This document shows, piece after piece, positions 36,285-45,744 of a stretch of 64,000 bases of DNA; positions within the stretch are counted from its first letter, which is position 1; every line of letters begins with the position of its first letter. The position numbers and the translations under genes were made by a program. Below the pieces are notes generated by a model, which did not search any database, was not told the DNA's origin, and saw nothing but the letters and a program-made list of their open reading frames with translations. This stretch comes from Chryseobacterium glaciei (GTDB lineage: Bacteria > Bacteroidota > Bacteroidia > Flavobacteriales > Weeksellaceae): NCBI RefSeq assembly GCF_001648155.1, contig NZ_CP015199.1:4779646-4843645 (forward strand), given 5' to 3'.

Positions 36285-37208
36285 TTAAAAGATTAGTTTC
36301 AGATCAGTGACAGGCTTTGCATGGATCAGATCCATGTTTTCCACTTCTACTCTTTGATGCCTGCCGCCGTTCTTTTCGAATATTTCAATGACTAAAATCT
36401 TATCATCAGCCAAAGTGAATTGATCCAAAAGAAAAACATTCCGTTCCGTACGACCATTTTTTACATCTGTTAAGGGTAGATAGGTTCTTAATGGGATGAG
36501 TTCATTCTCCTGTACAGCGGTTCTTTTGGATGTCTTTTTATCCGCAATCTTGAAGATCATAAAGTCCACCGGAAATGGCACACTGGTTTCATTTCTCAGT
36601 TCTGTATGAAAATAGTACTTCCCGTTGTAGATATAAATACCTTTTAGTACGAAACTGATTCCGAAGCTGAAGGAACCAATGTGTTTCAGCAGCTTTTTAT
36701 TTTTGGTGTAAATGGCTTTCAAAGCAGCCTGAGTTAAAGACGGCTGGTTACTGCCAAGATCTTCAAAAAGTACATCATTTACCTTTTCTTTCTCCTGGAT
36801 TTGAAGCATTTTTTGTACATCATAGTTCAAAGTGGCGGGACAACAGCTGTAGAACACATCAAAATTGTAGAAACGTCCATCTTCGGTAATCACAGAAAAA
36901 TTGGTTTCGGATTCAAAATTTCGCACTGCGGCTTTAACACGGAGGACATTTTCTGCTTCATCCGCTTTTCCGGCGATCAGATTTTCACTTCCCAGATCCA
37001 CATATCTGATCTTGGATGGAAATATAATATGGGTGGTTTTATCATAGGTTACCGTCAGCCAGTAGGGTTCTACTCTACCTGTTTTAAGCCTTGATTCTGT
37101 CGTAAGGGTATCAGCAGGTGGTATGCTGTCCTGCTGCTGAGCATGGAGTTGTATAGTAAAGATTGCCAGAAATGTCACCATGAGCAAACTTTTTATTAAG
37201 TATTTCAT
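36285..37208 (-). CDS. traN: Conjugative transposon protein TraN (DUF4138)
   Basis: 307 residues with a signal peptide (1-24, IQLHAQ). The body has the TraN/DUF4138 pattern (EPYWLTVTYDKTTHIIFPSK; IRYVDLGSENLIAGKADEAE), which resembles the VirB9-type beta-sandwich that forms the outer-membrane core of type IV secretion. Follows traM by 24 bp. Confidence 0.9.
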   Translation of the reverse strand: MKYLIKSLLMVTFLAIFTIQLHAQQQDSIPPADTLTTESRLKTGRVEPYWLTVTYDKTTHIIFPSKIRYVDLGSENLIAGKADEAENVLRVKAAVRNFESETNFSVITEDGRFYNFDVFYSCCPATLNYDVQKMLQIQEKEKVNDVLFEDLGSNQPSLTQAALKAIYTKNKKLLKHIGSFSFGISFVLKGIYIYNGKYYFHTELRNETSVPFPVDFMIFKIADKKTSKRTAVQENELIPLRTYLPLTDVKNGRTERNVFLLDQFTLADDKILVIEIFEKNGGRHQRVEVENMDLIHAKPVTDLKLIF

Positions 37209-37232
37209 ATTGTTTGGTTTTTGTATTAAACA

Positions 37233-38558
37233 TTATTTTTTGGAAACAAGGAATACCTGATACCCTGCTTTGAGGGTGATTTTTGGCATTCTTATCTTTT
37301 TTGAGAAGTATCCGGAGATCCCCTGTACGACACTTTTGCTAAGATCAGAGGTAATCTGCTGTCCTGCTGTAGAACTTAATGAAATGCTGGTTCCTCCTGT
37401 GTTTCCCATATTGGCGGCCATTTCAGTAAGGGCGCTTCGCTCGGGAGAATACGGAACTGCCAGTCCCGGTTGTCCGTCCAGATCGTAGGCTGTGAGTTCT
37501 ACAGGAATGATGTTGCCTTTAAATTCTATGGATTGAATTAAAAGCTGAAGCCTTGTTCCCTGGAATTTGGCAATGGCCGTCAATACCGTTCCTTTAGGAA
37601 TCGCCAACTTTGATAATATAATTGCATCCAATAATCTTATACGGACTGCCTGTTCGGCAGTGATGCTCTGGGTTTCATGAACACAAGCTCGGATACTGTT
37701 AATTGCCTGCGGAGCCTGTGCTACCGTTCCGGCAGTATAAAAGTTTCTGTTTTTCGCCTGGCTTAATTCAGCAATCCATGCGCTGTCAGTAGGTTCCCGA
37801 TACAAAGCCGATACGATATTGCTTTTTGCCGGATATAAAGCAGCAAGCGAAACCTTTTGTTTCACTGGTTTAGCGCTGTCCATTTTATCCGTCCCTTTTT
37901 CGGGCGCACCCTCTATTTTAGGAACATTTCCCGTTGTCGGAAAATATTTAGCAGCCATTTGATACGATTTTTCCATGAGTGCCAGCTGACTTTCTACCGG
38001 ATTCGACGGTGCTTCTTCTTTTTGAGCCAATTGTGCTTTTAAAGCTCTTACTTCACTTTGCAGCTGGGTAGTTGGCCCTTTGTCCTCATAAAAATTACCC
38101 AATGTCCCCTGAATATTCCGGTAACTGTTGAGTGCTTTATCTTCATGAGTAGGCACAGAACCCCCATTATGAGTCCCTGAATTGGTCATCTCTGATGATG
38201 AAGCGGCACTATCTGTATTCCAATATTCTGACAGGGCATTCAGTGACTGCTTTTTTTCAAGTTCCTTTTGGTCTAACAGATCAGCTTCATAGGCTTTACT
38301 TTTATCAGCCTGCATTCCTGTTTCTGTAGCCTGTGGAACAGCTTCATTGAGTCCCGCTTGTTCCAGCTCTTTGCCATCCGAAGAAGGCCTGAATATCAGA
38401 CACATGCATCCGAGAAAGACAATGCCCATCAATATAAAGATGAGTGGTTTCTTCAGCTTTTGTATGTTGTTGCCTTGACCTACTTCTGTATCTGCGTTTC
38501 CTTTCTGGCTCACCTCGGTAAGCCTTACGGTTGCTTTATCTTTTTCATTGTCTTTCAT
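37233..38558 (-). CDS. traM: Conjugative transposon protein TraM
   Basis: 441 residues: short cytoplasmic N-terminus, one membrane helix at about 35-55 (LIFILMGIVFLGCMCLIFR), a long Gln/Glu/Ser-rich periplasmic linker and a C-terminal VirB10-like domain (IRLLDAIILSKLAIPKGTVL; GYQVFLVSKK). It would link the inner and outer membrane parts of the conjugation channel. Its start overlaps the end of traL by 14 bp. Confidence 0.9.
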   Translation of the reverse strand: MKDNEKDKATVRLTEVSQKGNADTEVGQGNNIQKLKKPLIFILMGIVFLGCMCLIFRPSSDGKELEQAGLNEAVPQATETGMQADKSKAYEADLLDQKELEKKQSLNALSEYWNTDSAASSSEMTNSGTHNGGSVPTHEDKALNSYRNIQGTLGNFYEDKGPTTQLQSEVRALKAQLAQKEEAPSNPVESQLALMEKSYQMAAKYFPTTGNVPKIEGAPEKGTDKMDSAKPVKQKVSLAALYPAKSNIVSALYREPTDSAWIAELSQAKNRNFYTAGTVAQAPQAINSIRACVHETQSITAEQAVRIRLLDAIILSKLAIPKGTVLTAIAKFQGTRLQLLIQSIEFKGNIIPVELTAYDLDGQPGLAVPYSPERSALTEMAANMGNTGGTSISLSSTAGQQITSDLSKSVVQGISGYFSKKIRMPKITLKAGYQVFLVSKK

Positions 38559-38838
38559 GATCTTGATTTTTTATGGGTTTTGATGATGAATCTCTTAACT
38601 CTGAATCTTCCTGTTGCTGTCTCAGCACCGGATTACGAATGTGACCTTCTACCGGATTATGTTTTCGGGTTTCATTTTTTGCATCATACCAGACTGTCAT
38701 CACGACACCTCCCGTCAAGAGCAGGTATCCAGCGAAAAAAAGGATCACAAACTTTTTTTGTTTCCTGGCAGAAAGCTTCTGCCAGCGTTCTTCCAATCTC
38801 CTTTCACAGGAGTTGAGAAATATTCTTAGCTTTTTCAT
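38545..38838 (-). CDS. traL: Small single-span tra protein (TraL position)
   Basis: 97 residues: charged cytoplasmic N-terminus (RRLEERWQKLSARKQKK), one membrane helix at about 30-50 (FVILFFAGYLLLTGGVVMTV), hydrophilic C-terminus. It occupies the traL slot between traK and traM. The name is by position and size rather than by a motif. Confidence 0.65.
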   Translation of the reverse strand: MKKLRIFLNSCERRLEERWQKLSARKQKKFVILFFAGYLLLTGGVVMTVWYDAKNETRKHNPVEGHIRNPVLRQQQEDSELRDSSSKPIKNQDHERQ

Positions 38839-38851
38839 ATGGTAATTTTTT

Positions 38852-39283
38852 TTATAGCCCGAAACGCTTGATACGGGGAGCTACCTTGTTGGCCCGCACT
38901 TCATCACTAACCATTGCCACGGCCTCTTTTGCATGTGGCACAGCAGCCATAGGTAGGTTTGTTAATTCCGACTGTCGCAATAATTGACCGAACTGGTCTT
39001 TTTTGGTAATCTCCACTTTTTGAAGATCAAATTTTCCGTTATGGTGTTGAACCCACATACAACATTGAACCCTTGGTTTGTCTTCTCCTGTCCATTGCAA
39101 ATAGGTGGTTAACAACAATTCTCCCTTGGGCAGGCTTTCCAACCCTCGTTGACAGTTTTCCAGGTATTCGCTCATACTGTCCTTCAATCTACCCGGATAC
39201 GCTCCCTGTGTTTGAAAGTAACCATTGTAACCCTTATCAATAAGGATCTTCGCGAACGTCTCCAAATCATGTAGTTTTTCCAT
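38852..39283 (-). CDS. Uncharacterised protein inserted in the tra operon
   Basis: 143 residues, soluble, no signal peptide. Recognisable segments (GYNGYFQTQGAYPGRLKDSM; VQCCMWVQHHNGKFDLQKVE) belong to no family I know. It lies between traK and traL (13 bp from traL, 10 bp from traK), where the classic CTnDOT-type order has no extra gene. Co-transcribed with tra genes, so it is probably a conjugation accessory or a regulator of transfer; this is inference. Confidence 0.7.
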   Translation of the reverse strand: MEKLHDLETFAKILIDKGYNGYFQTQGAYPGRLKDSMSEYLENCQRGLESLPKGELLLTTYLQWTGEDKPRVQCCMWVQHHNGKFDLQKVEITKKDQFGQLLRQSELTNLPMAAVPHAKEAVAMVSDEVRANKVAPRIKRFGL

Positions 39284-39293
39284 AATCCTATTT

Positions 39294-39917
39294 TTAGCGT
39301 TCTGTGACTCTCAAGTCCTTATTCTCGATTACACTGAATTTTTCAATGTTAAATCCTTGTGGGTTCGTGTCTGAACGGACGGAATTCAGGAGATAGCACG
39401 AAGTGACCAGGCTCCGTTCGGTTAGATTACTGGAACGGATGATGTATTGCCTCGCAAATGTTTTAACAGCATACGGATACGTGTCAAAGTTGCACTGTAC
39501 ACTGTCCACTTCAATGCGTTGCTGAATATTACCAGAAATGATCCGGTTGTAATACCCTTTTTCTGACAGGTCTTTGTAATAATTGAAGGCACTCTTATCA
39601 GCCATATTAAATGCTCTTTTCATGTTGCTTTCGATCGCATTTTTGTCAGGCGCCAGGGTAAAAAACAATTCATGAAAACGGCGGACATGCTCACGCGCTT
39701 CTACAGGACGGTTGATGGCAGCATCCTGAGAGAGTGCCAACATGAGTGATTTACCATTATCAAGCACGTAGATCTTTTGTCTTTGTGCTTCTGCGAAGCG
39801 GTAGGAGTGCCAGATGGCATAACCCACCACTGCAATACACAGTACGGCAAATATTAAGGCATACAACCTGATCTGCCTGAAACTGTTCTCTATATTTCTG
39901 AGGGTTTTAAATTCCAT
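39294..39917 (-). CDS. traK: Conjugative transposon protein TraK
   Basis: 207 residues: N-terminal cytoplasmic MEFKTLRNIENSFRQIRLYA, one membrane helix at about 17-37 (ALIFAVLCIAVVGYAIW), VirB8-like periplasmic domain (HVRRFHELFFTLAPDKNAIE; MKRAFNMADKSAF). A standard TraK by sequence style and position. Confidence 0.9.
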   Translation of the reverse strand: MEFKTLRNIENSFRQIRLYALIFAVLCIAVVGYAIWHSYRFAEAQRQKIYVLDNGKSLMLALSQDAAINRPVEAREHVRRFHELFFTLAPDKNAIESNMKRAFNMADKSAFNYYKDLSEKGYYNRIISGNIQQRIEVDSVQCNFDTYPYAVKTFARQYIIRSSNLTERSLVTSCYLLNSVRSDTNPQGFNIEKFSVIENKDLRVTER

Positions 39918-39961
39918 TTTTTTACTATTTATACATTATTGTTTCAGATGGTTAGGATTGA

Positions 39962-40954
39962 TTATTTAAGAAGTTGGCCTCCGACATTACCCGCTGCAGC
40001 TCCGGCCCCTGCGCCAGCAACATTACCTGCTTTTTGTGCCGTCTGGGTTACATTACGCATGAAATTACCAGCACCACCCGCCTGAATCACCCAGCCCGTT
40101 ACCGTTGGTACCGTGAAGTATCCCACAATTCCAATAATCATAAATATGGTGTAGATGGTACTTGAGCCGTCAGGAATGAAATTGGGATCTGACAGACTTT
40201 GGATATCTTTTTCCAGCATCAAAGATTGTAGCTTCGCAAGCATGGCACTAAAAATATCCGCAACGGGAAGCCATAAATACACACTGACATATCTTGATAT
40301 CCATTGGTTTAATGTGGACTGGAAACCATCCCAAACCGAGATGGCGAAGGCAATGGGGCCGAGGATAGACAGCACAATCAGAAAGAAGGTTCGAATGGTA
40401 TCAATAACCAAAGCTGCTGCCTGAAACAGAATCTCCAGCAAATCTCTGAACCAGTTTTTTATGGTCTGCTCCAATTCATAGCTCTGTCTTTCCATATACA
40501 TTCCCGCCATTGTTCCCAGATCTGAGGGAGACCATCCCAGCTCATCGAGCTTTTTATCAAACTCCTCATCGGAGATCAAATAAGCCTGCTCAGGATTTCG
40601 GAGCATGGCTTCCCGTTCCAATTGGTCTTTTTGGGCCTGGAGTTTATTAAGATCCAATACCTGGTTTTCCAACATTTCGTGAGTTCCTGTTACTACAGGG
40701 CTCAGTACCCCATTGATGGTTCCCAGCACGATCGTTGGAAAAAACATGATACAGATCCCCAAGGCAAATGGTCGTAGGAGGGGAAACACATCGATAGGTT
40801 CAGCCCGGCTCAATGCCTGCCAAACCTTCAATGCAACATAGAACAAGGCACCCAGGCCCGCAACACCTTTGGCCACTGCCGCCATGGTGGCGGACAGTGG
40901 AAGCATCTCGTCGTATAACGAGCGCAAAATTTCATGAAGATTTTCAAAGTCCAT
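39962..40954 (-). CDS. traJ: Conjugative transposon protein TraJ
   Basis: 330 residues, polytopic, VirB6-like: several hydrophobic segments (AVAKGVAGLGALFYVALKVW; PFALGICIMFFPTIVLGTI; FFLIVLSILGPIAFAISVW; IFMIIGIVGYFTVPTVTGWV) and a Gly/Ala-rich tail. N-terminus MDFENLHEILRSLYDEMLPL is typical. It would form the inner-membrane part of the channel. Confidence 0.9.
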   Translation of the reverse strand: MDFENLHEILRSLYDEMLPLSATMAAVAKGVAGLGALFYVALKVWQALSRAEPIDVFPLLRPFALGICIMFFPTIVLGTINGVLSPVVTGTHEMLENQVLDLNKLQAQKDQLEREAMLRNPEQAYLISDEEFDKKLDELGWSPSDLGTMAGMYMERQSYELEQTIKNWFRDLLEILFQAAALVIDTIRTFFLIVLSILGPIAFAISVWDGFQSTLNQWISRYVSVYLWLPVADIFSAMLAKLQSLMLEKDIQSLSDPNFIPDGSSTIYTIFMIIGIVGYFTVPTVTGWVIQAGGAGNFMRNVTQTAQKAGNVAGAGAGAAAGNVGGQLLK

Positions 40955-40990
40955 AATGATAGATTTTAAAGGGTTTATAAATAAAAAGGG

Positions 40991-41620
40991 CTACCAATAT
41001 TTTTGATTAGCAGTACCATATAATTGCAGTACACGCTGTCCGTCATTTTTCTTTTTCGCTCTCAGATAGCTGACAGAAATATTTTTGTTCGTATAGTAGC
41101 GCACCAGTTTATGGTACTCACTTACCTCTTTATACACCCTGTCAATAATTTCCATGCGCTCTTTATCATTCATCGAAAGGGATGAAGAATTAACGATCTG
41201 TTTTAAATCACTTAGTAACCCTCCACTTTCATTTAATAATTTGGAATAGCCGAAGGCAATCGCTGTTAATTCCTGTGGAGAAAAGTTGGGATCATTCATC
41301 ATTTTGCCAAAGCTCTCCACATACATTTCTGAAATATTACCGACCATTAGTACCGTTTGCTGCACTTTTCGGGCATCCTTTACCAGATTATTGACCGCTT
41401 TAAGCTTGTCATAATATTCTTTCCCCTGCTCATACACTTTTTTCACTTCATTGAAATTTTTGACCACATTAGACACTGTATTGGAAGTCTGTACAATTTC
41501 ATTGGCAGAGTTCAGAATACCTGATGCCAGATTGGTCGGATCAGTGACCACAAATTGTGCTTTTGCCGGTGAGAAGCCCAATAGAAGGGCTGTACTCACC
41601 AATACCATGAATTTTTTCAT
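40991..41620 (-). CDS. DUF4141-type conjugation protein (TraI slot)
   Basis: 209 residues: signal peptide (1-22, GFSPAKAQ), then a helical body (GILNSANEIVQTSNTVSNVV; VYEQGKEYYDKLKAVNNLV), matching the DUF4141 family found between traG and traJ in these elements. Resembles VirB5-like periplasmic proteins. Confidence 0.85.
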   Translation of the reverse strand: MKKFMVLVSTALLLGFSPAKAQFVVTDPTNLASGILNSANEIVQTSNTVSNVVKNFNEVKKVYEQGKEYYDKLKAVNNLVKDARKVQQTVLMVGNISEMYVESFGKMMNDPNFSPQELTAIAFGYSKLLNESGGLLSDLKQIVNSSSLSMNDKERMEIIDRVYKEVSEYHKLVRYYTNKNISVSYLRAKKKNDGQRVLQLYGTANQKYW

Positions 41621-41650
41621 TGTTTTGGATTTTAAATTGTTATGAAATTT

Positions 41651-44149
41651 TTATTGGTTCTCTTTTTTGTTGGCAGCAATCCTTTTGATTGCCAGCTCAA
41701 CATTACCGCCCAGCTCCTGGGCGAGCTGCATGACTTCGAGCTTTTCGGTTTCTTCGGTGGTGTATGCCAAATACTCCTGTGCAGAAACTTCTGTAGCGTA
41801 TACCGCAGAATGGGTTCCCCCCAGTCCGATCCATACTTCTTTATAAAATCTGGAAGAATCGTTATTCATATTAATGGATAATACCTGCGCTTTTTCTTTA
41901 TCGGTCAGCCCCAGCATCGCCTGTATATCATCGAACTTGTTCATGTACTTGCGCTGATCTAGCAGGATCTTGCAGTCGGAATTGTTGATAATACTTTCTC
42001 TGACAATTGGTGAATGAATAATATCATCAACCTCCTGAGTGACCACGATAGCCTCTCCAAAGAATTTCCTAACGGTTTTAAACAAATATTTCAAGTATTC
42101 TGCCATACCTTCCTTGGCAATCGCTTTCCAGGCTTCTTCAATTAATATGAGTTTTCTGATACCTTTGAGTCTTCGCATCTTGTTGATAAAGACCTCCATA
42201 ATAATGATGGTGACGATGGGAAAAAGGATTTTATGATCCTTGATAGCGTCAATTTCAAAGACAATAAAGCGCTTGGTCAATAGATCCAGCTGTTTATCAG
42301 AATTGAGCAGATAATCATATTCACCGCCTTTGTAGTAAGGTTCCAGTACATTAAGAAAATTGGCAATATCAAAATCTTTTTCCCGAACCTGTTTTTCTTC
42401 AAGGACCTTACGGTAGTCACCTTTTACATATTCATAGAATCCGTTAAATGATGGATGTTCATTTTCCTTTTTGATCTTTTCTATGTAACCGCTTACAGCA
42501 TTAGAAAGGGCTACTTCCTCGGCTCTGGTTGGCGGTTCATCATCGCGTTTCCATAGCGTGAGTACCAAAGTTTTAATACTTTCCCTTTTCTCAATATCGA
42601 ATACCCCGTCATCGGTATAGAAAGGATTAAAGGCAATGGGATTATCTTCGGTATACGTAAAGTATACGCCATCCTCCCCTTTCGTTTTTCCTTTGATCAG
42701 TTCACACAATCCCTGATAGGAATTTCCGGTATCAACAAGCAGTACATGGGCACCCTGCTCATAATACTGCCTCACCATATGATTGGTGAAAAATGACTTT
42801 CCACTACCTGAGGGGCCTAGGATAAACTTGTTCCGGTTGGTAATGATTCCCTTTTTCATAGGGAGATCAGAAATATCCAGATGGATGGGTTTTCCGGTCA
42901 ATCGGTCTGCCATCTTAATTCCAAACGGCGACAGCGAATTTTGGTAATTGGTCTCTTCAGTAAAGAAGCATAAGGCCGGTTCAATGAACGTATAAAAACT
43001 TTCTTCACTCGGAAAATCTCCTGCATTGCCTGGTATCCCTGCCCAATATAATGTGGCAACATCTGTCGTATTATGACGGGGTTTACACTCCATGAGCGCC
43101 AGTGCACTGCCCGTATCATTCTTCAACATTTTCAGTTCCACAGGATCATCAGACCACGCCATTACATTGAAGTGGGCTCGGATAGAAGAAAGTCCGTAAG
43201 AATGAGCCTCATTCAAATACCGTTCGATCCATTCTTTATTGATCTGATTGCTTCGGCTGTATCTTCCAAGAGAATGCATATTCCTTGCAGACTTTTCAAA
43301 TTTTCGTAAGTTATCTTCGCTGTTATCCAGGAATAAATACTGGTTGTAGATGTGATTACAGTTTAACAGCAGTCCCACGGGAGCGGCGAACGATAATCGG
43401 CAGTCACTTCGGTCAGTCGATAATTTTTCATACCGGAGATCCGTAGAAACAGTTCCCGGAAGATCGTCGGTATCAGACAACGTGTGCAGACACAGCCTGT
43501 TGTTGCCGATCCGCATTTCTTCGGCACCCATGGCGATATCCTGCATTGGAGTTCCCGCCTGTCTTGACAAGGTAAAGTACTGTTCCAGTAGTCCCTGTTT
43601 ATCCTCAGCTCCAACAATGTCATCTTCACTCAAACGTTCGAGCTTCACCAATCCTGAATCATTCACGATCCTTTCAAACTGGCTAACCGATTCCATAAAC
43701 CTCGAAACCGCTTCCTTATCCCTGATCTCCTTTGGAACCAAAACTCCTTTGCAGAGGGATGAAAAATTACTCTGCATCCTCATCCTTTCTTTCGAGGTTT
43801 TGGTAATAAACACATAGCAGTAATGGTTCAAAAAAGGACGCTCATTGAAATGCTGCTGGTAAGATTTCGCTAAAAAGCTTAGTCCTTCCTTTGTAATATC
43901 AGGTGAATAGTTTTCCCTGATATACCAATCCTGTTTGTGGATTACGGTATAATCAGGAAGTGTTTTTACCGCCTTATGCCAGGCAGAATGAATGGCTTCG
44001 TATTCAGATGCAGCCACCGTGAAAAGCTCAGGTAAATGTACCTGGAAGCAGGCCGTAATATCCGCTTCCTTCGAAATGATGCAGTGATCTTCTACTGCCA
44101 GGAGTGGAAACTTACTTTCCAGCGTACTGGTCTTGCTTATGTTTCTCAT
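41651..44149 (-). CDS. traG: Conjugation ATPase TraG (VirB4-like)
   Basis: 832 residues. Walker A at 445-452 (GPSGSGKS), Walker B-like segment near 665-672 (LILIEEAW), and the VirB4-type C-terminal motif (RKFFGEAIVVTQEVDDIIHS). The N-terminal half contains the TraG_N-like region (SFLAKSYQQHFNERPFLNHY). It powers assembly of the conjugation channel. The start overlaps the traF end by 4 bp (ATGA). Confidence 0.93.
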   Translation of the reverse strand: MRNISKTSTLESKFPLLAVEDHCIISKEADITACFQVHLPELFTVAASEYEAIHSAWHKAVKTLPDYTVIHKQDWYIRENYSPDITKEGLSFLAKSYQQHFNERPFLNHYCYVFITKTSKERMRMQSNFSSLCKGVLVPKEIRDKEAVSRFMESVSQFERIVNDSGLVKLERLSEDDIVGAEDKQGLLEQYFTLSRQAGTPMQDIAMGAEEMRIGNNRLCLHTLSDTDDLPGTVSTDLRYEKLSTDRSDCRLSFAAPVGLLLNCNHIYNQYLFLDNSEDNLRKFEKSARNMHSLGRYSRSNQINKEWIERYLNEAHSYGLSSIRAHFNVMAWSDDPVELKMLKNDTGSALALMECKPRHNTTDVATLYWAGIPGNAGDFPSEESFYTFIEPALCFFTEETNYQNSLSPFGIKMADRLTGKPIHLDISDLPMKKGIITNRNKFILGPSGSGKSFFTNHMVRQYYEQGAHVLLVDTGNSYQGLCELIKGKTKGEDGVYFTYTEDNPIAFNPFYTDDGVFDIEKRESIKTLVLTLWKRDDEPPTRAEEVALSNAVSGYIEKIKKENEHPSFNGFYEYVKGDYRKVLEEKQVREKDFDIANFLNVLEPYYKGGEYDYLLNSDKQLDLLTKRFIVFEIDAIKDHKILFPIVTIIIMEVFINKMRRLKGIRKLILIEEAWKAIAKEGMAEYLKYLFKTVRKFFGEAIVVTQEVDDIIHSPIVRESIINNSDCKILLDQRKYMNKFDDIQAMLGLTDKEKAQVLSINMNNDSSRFYKEVWIGLGGTHSAVYATEVSAQEYLAYTTEETEKLEVMQLAQELGGNVELAIKRIAANKKENQ

Positions 44150-44478
44150 ACGGCTGGCTTTTTAGGAGTCGATTTCAGATAACGGTAGATAGGCTTACGG
44201 CAGATAATATATCTTGGATGGCTTTTTACAGCGCCTACTTTCATTAAGCCATGCTCACCGTACTTTTTGTTCAGCGAAAAGGTCTGCCAGATGATCAGTG
44301 AAGCTCCAGTAGCACCAATAAACAGGCAGACGTAGGAATTAACCCCTGCCATGTAAAGAATCATTGTGAGAATAAGGATGCCTAACAGCCCGCCTGCAAA
44401 AATGAACAGGTACTGCGCTTTAAGACCCTTAAATTCCACACTGCGCCCAATGCCTTTGTTGATATTGTAATTATTCAT
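44146..44478 (-). CDS. traF: Conjugative transposon protein TraF (DUF4133)
   Basis: 110 residues with two membrane helices (YLFIFAGGLLGILILTMILY; VCLFIGATGASLIIWQTF) and the DUF4133 N-terminus (INKGIGRSVEFKGLKAQYLF). VirB3-like. Overlaps traG by 4 bp. Confidence 0.9.
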   Translation of the reverse strand: MNNYNINKGIGRSVEFKGLKAQYLFIFAGGLLGILILTMILYMAGVNSYVCLFIGATGASLIIWQTFSLNKKYGEHGLMKVGAVKSHPRYIICRKPIYRYLKSTPKKPAV

Positions 44479-44489
44479 AAGGCAAAGGA

Positions 44490-44795
44490 TTACAGGAAGA
44501 ATGAACGCAGGATGGTAGCCGCCACGATTAGAAATATACAGGCACCAAACCAGCTCGCAGCTGTTTTGCTTGTATCGGGATCACCGCTGCTGAATTTGTT
44601 GTACACCTTTACCCCACCGATCAGTCCTACTACCGCACCAATGGCATAGATCAGCTTGGTTGCAGGATCAAAATAGGAGGTTACCATCTGGGTTGCTTCG
44701 TTGATTCCGGCACTTCCGTTACCCTGAGCAAGGACCCCTGAAATTGAAAGCAATACCATACCCGTCAACAGCAGTTTTTTTCTTTGTTTTTCCAT
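44490..44795 (-). CDS. traE: Conjugative transposon protein TraE (DUF4134)
   Basis: 101 residues: cleavable signal-like first helix and two further helices (KLIYAIGAVVGLIGGVKVYN; AASWFGACIFLIVAATILRS), with the DUF4134 signature around YFDPATKLIYAIG. VirB2-like pilin candidate. It is the first gene of the leftward traE-to-traQ operon; the 195-bp gap upstream should hold its promoter. Confidence 0.9.
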   Translation of the reverse strand: MEKQRKKLLLTGMVLLSISGVLAQGNGSAGINEATQMVTSYFDPATKLIYAIGAVVGLIGGVKVYNKFSSGDPDTSKTAASWFGACIFLIVAATILRSFFL

Positions 44796-44938
44796 TACTA
44801 ATTGTATTATTTGTTAAAGATTTTCCCACTCTCTGCGGGATCTGAAAACAAATGTATCGGTGAAGCAAAGACAGACTAACATACTGGCATTCAGTGGAAT
44901 TACTTGGCGTTAAATGACTTTTAAAGTGAAAAAAAACG

Positions 44939-44946
44939 TATATTTG
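44939..44946 (+). promoter_or_regulatory. Bacteroidota -7 box upstream of the DUF6922-like pair
   Basis: TATATTTG matches TAnnTTTG and lies 44 bp before the start at 44991. No well-spaced -33 TTG is visible, so confidence is limited. Confidence 0.35.
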
Positions 44947-44990
44947 ATAGAGCTCTTTTTAAGAAAAAAAATTGAAATCCGACTTATAGA

Positions 44991-45302
44991 ATGATGAAAG
45001 AATCCAAGAAAAACATACCCAACCTGCATCCAAAATTCTTTTGGGATTTCAGATTTGATGAGATCGAATGGGAAGCTTATAAAATGGTAATCGGTCGCAT
45101 CGTTGAGCGTGGAGGTCAGGAAGAAATTGAAGAAATCATTCGTTTTTATGGTCGCGAAAAAGTAGTTACGGCAATCCGTGATGAAATTTATTTCCTACCC
45201 AACTATGCAATTGATCGTGCATTAAAATTCTTTCCCGAGCTCAAGAAGGAAGAGATGTACTGTTATCTCAATAGAAAAGACAAACCTTATCACTGGATTT
45301 AA
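44991..45302 (+). CDS. DUF6922-like small protein, copy 1
   Basis: 103 residues with FFWDFRFDEIEWEAY near the N-terminus, then IGRIVERGGQEEIEEIIRFY and a C-terminal KFFPELKKEEMYCYL. This pattern (aromatic-WD start, I-RVxERG, YG) matches a family I know as DUF6922, found near toxin-antitoxin-like genes in Bacteroidota; the molecular role is not established. It is transcribed away from traE and is followed 4 bp later by a paralogue with an almost identical C-terminus. Confidence 0.75.
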   Translation: MMKESKKNIPNLHPKFFWDFRFDEIEWEAYKMVIGRIVERGGQEEIEEIIRFYGREKVVTAIRDEIYFLPNYAIDRALKFFPELKKEEMYCYLNRKDKPYHWI

Positions 45303-45306
45303 CTTT

Positions 45307-45744
45307 ATGAATAAACGTTTTCGCAATTCCGGCAGTAGAAGAAACAGCCGCCGCGCAGAAATAAAAGCAAAAATTATTGCCTACATCATTAATTTCAGGG
45401 TTCAACAAAAAAGTAAATGTTATGTTATTAAACCCATCTCAAAAAATAAAAGAATGCCAAAAATAGATCGTGTTTTTTTTTGGGACTACGATATAGAGGC
45501 GATGGATTTTGACAGAGCTTACAGATCAATCATCGGCCGCATCGTAGAGCGCGGAGGACAGGAAGAAATTGACGAAATCATTCGTTTCTATGGGTATGAA
45601 AAGGTAGTCCGTACCATTAAAAATGAAATCCATTTCCTCCCTAATTATGGTATTGATCGTGCATTAAAATTTTTTCCGGAGCTAAAGAAGGAAGAGATGT
45701 ACTGCTACCTCAATAGGAAAGACAAACCTTATCACTGGATTTAG
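45307..45744 (+). CDS. DUF6922-like small protein, copy 2
   Basis: 145 residues if started at 45307; an internal ATG at 45454 (MPKIDRVFFWDYD) would give a 96-residue protein that lines up with copy 1 over its whole length. The extra N-terminal ~49 residues are strongly basic (RFRNSGSRRNSRRAEIKAKI) and have no counterpart in copy 1. The last 28 residues (RALKFFPELKKEEMYCYLNR and onward) are identical in both copies. It arose by tandem duplication. Which start is used is undecided. Confidence 0.72.
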   Translation: MNKRFRNSGSRRNSRRAEIKAKIIAYIINFRVQQKSKCYVIKPISKNKRMPKIDRVFFWDYDIEAMDFDRAYRSIIGRIVERGGQEEIDEIIRFYGYEKVVRTIKNEIHFLPNYGIDRALKFFPELKKEEMYCYLNRKDKPYHWI

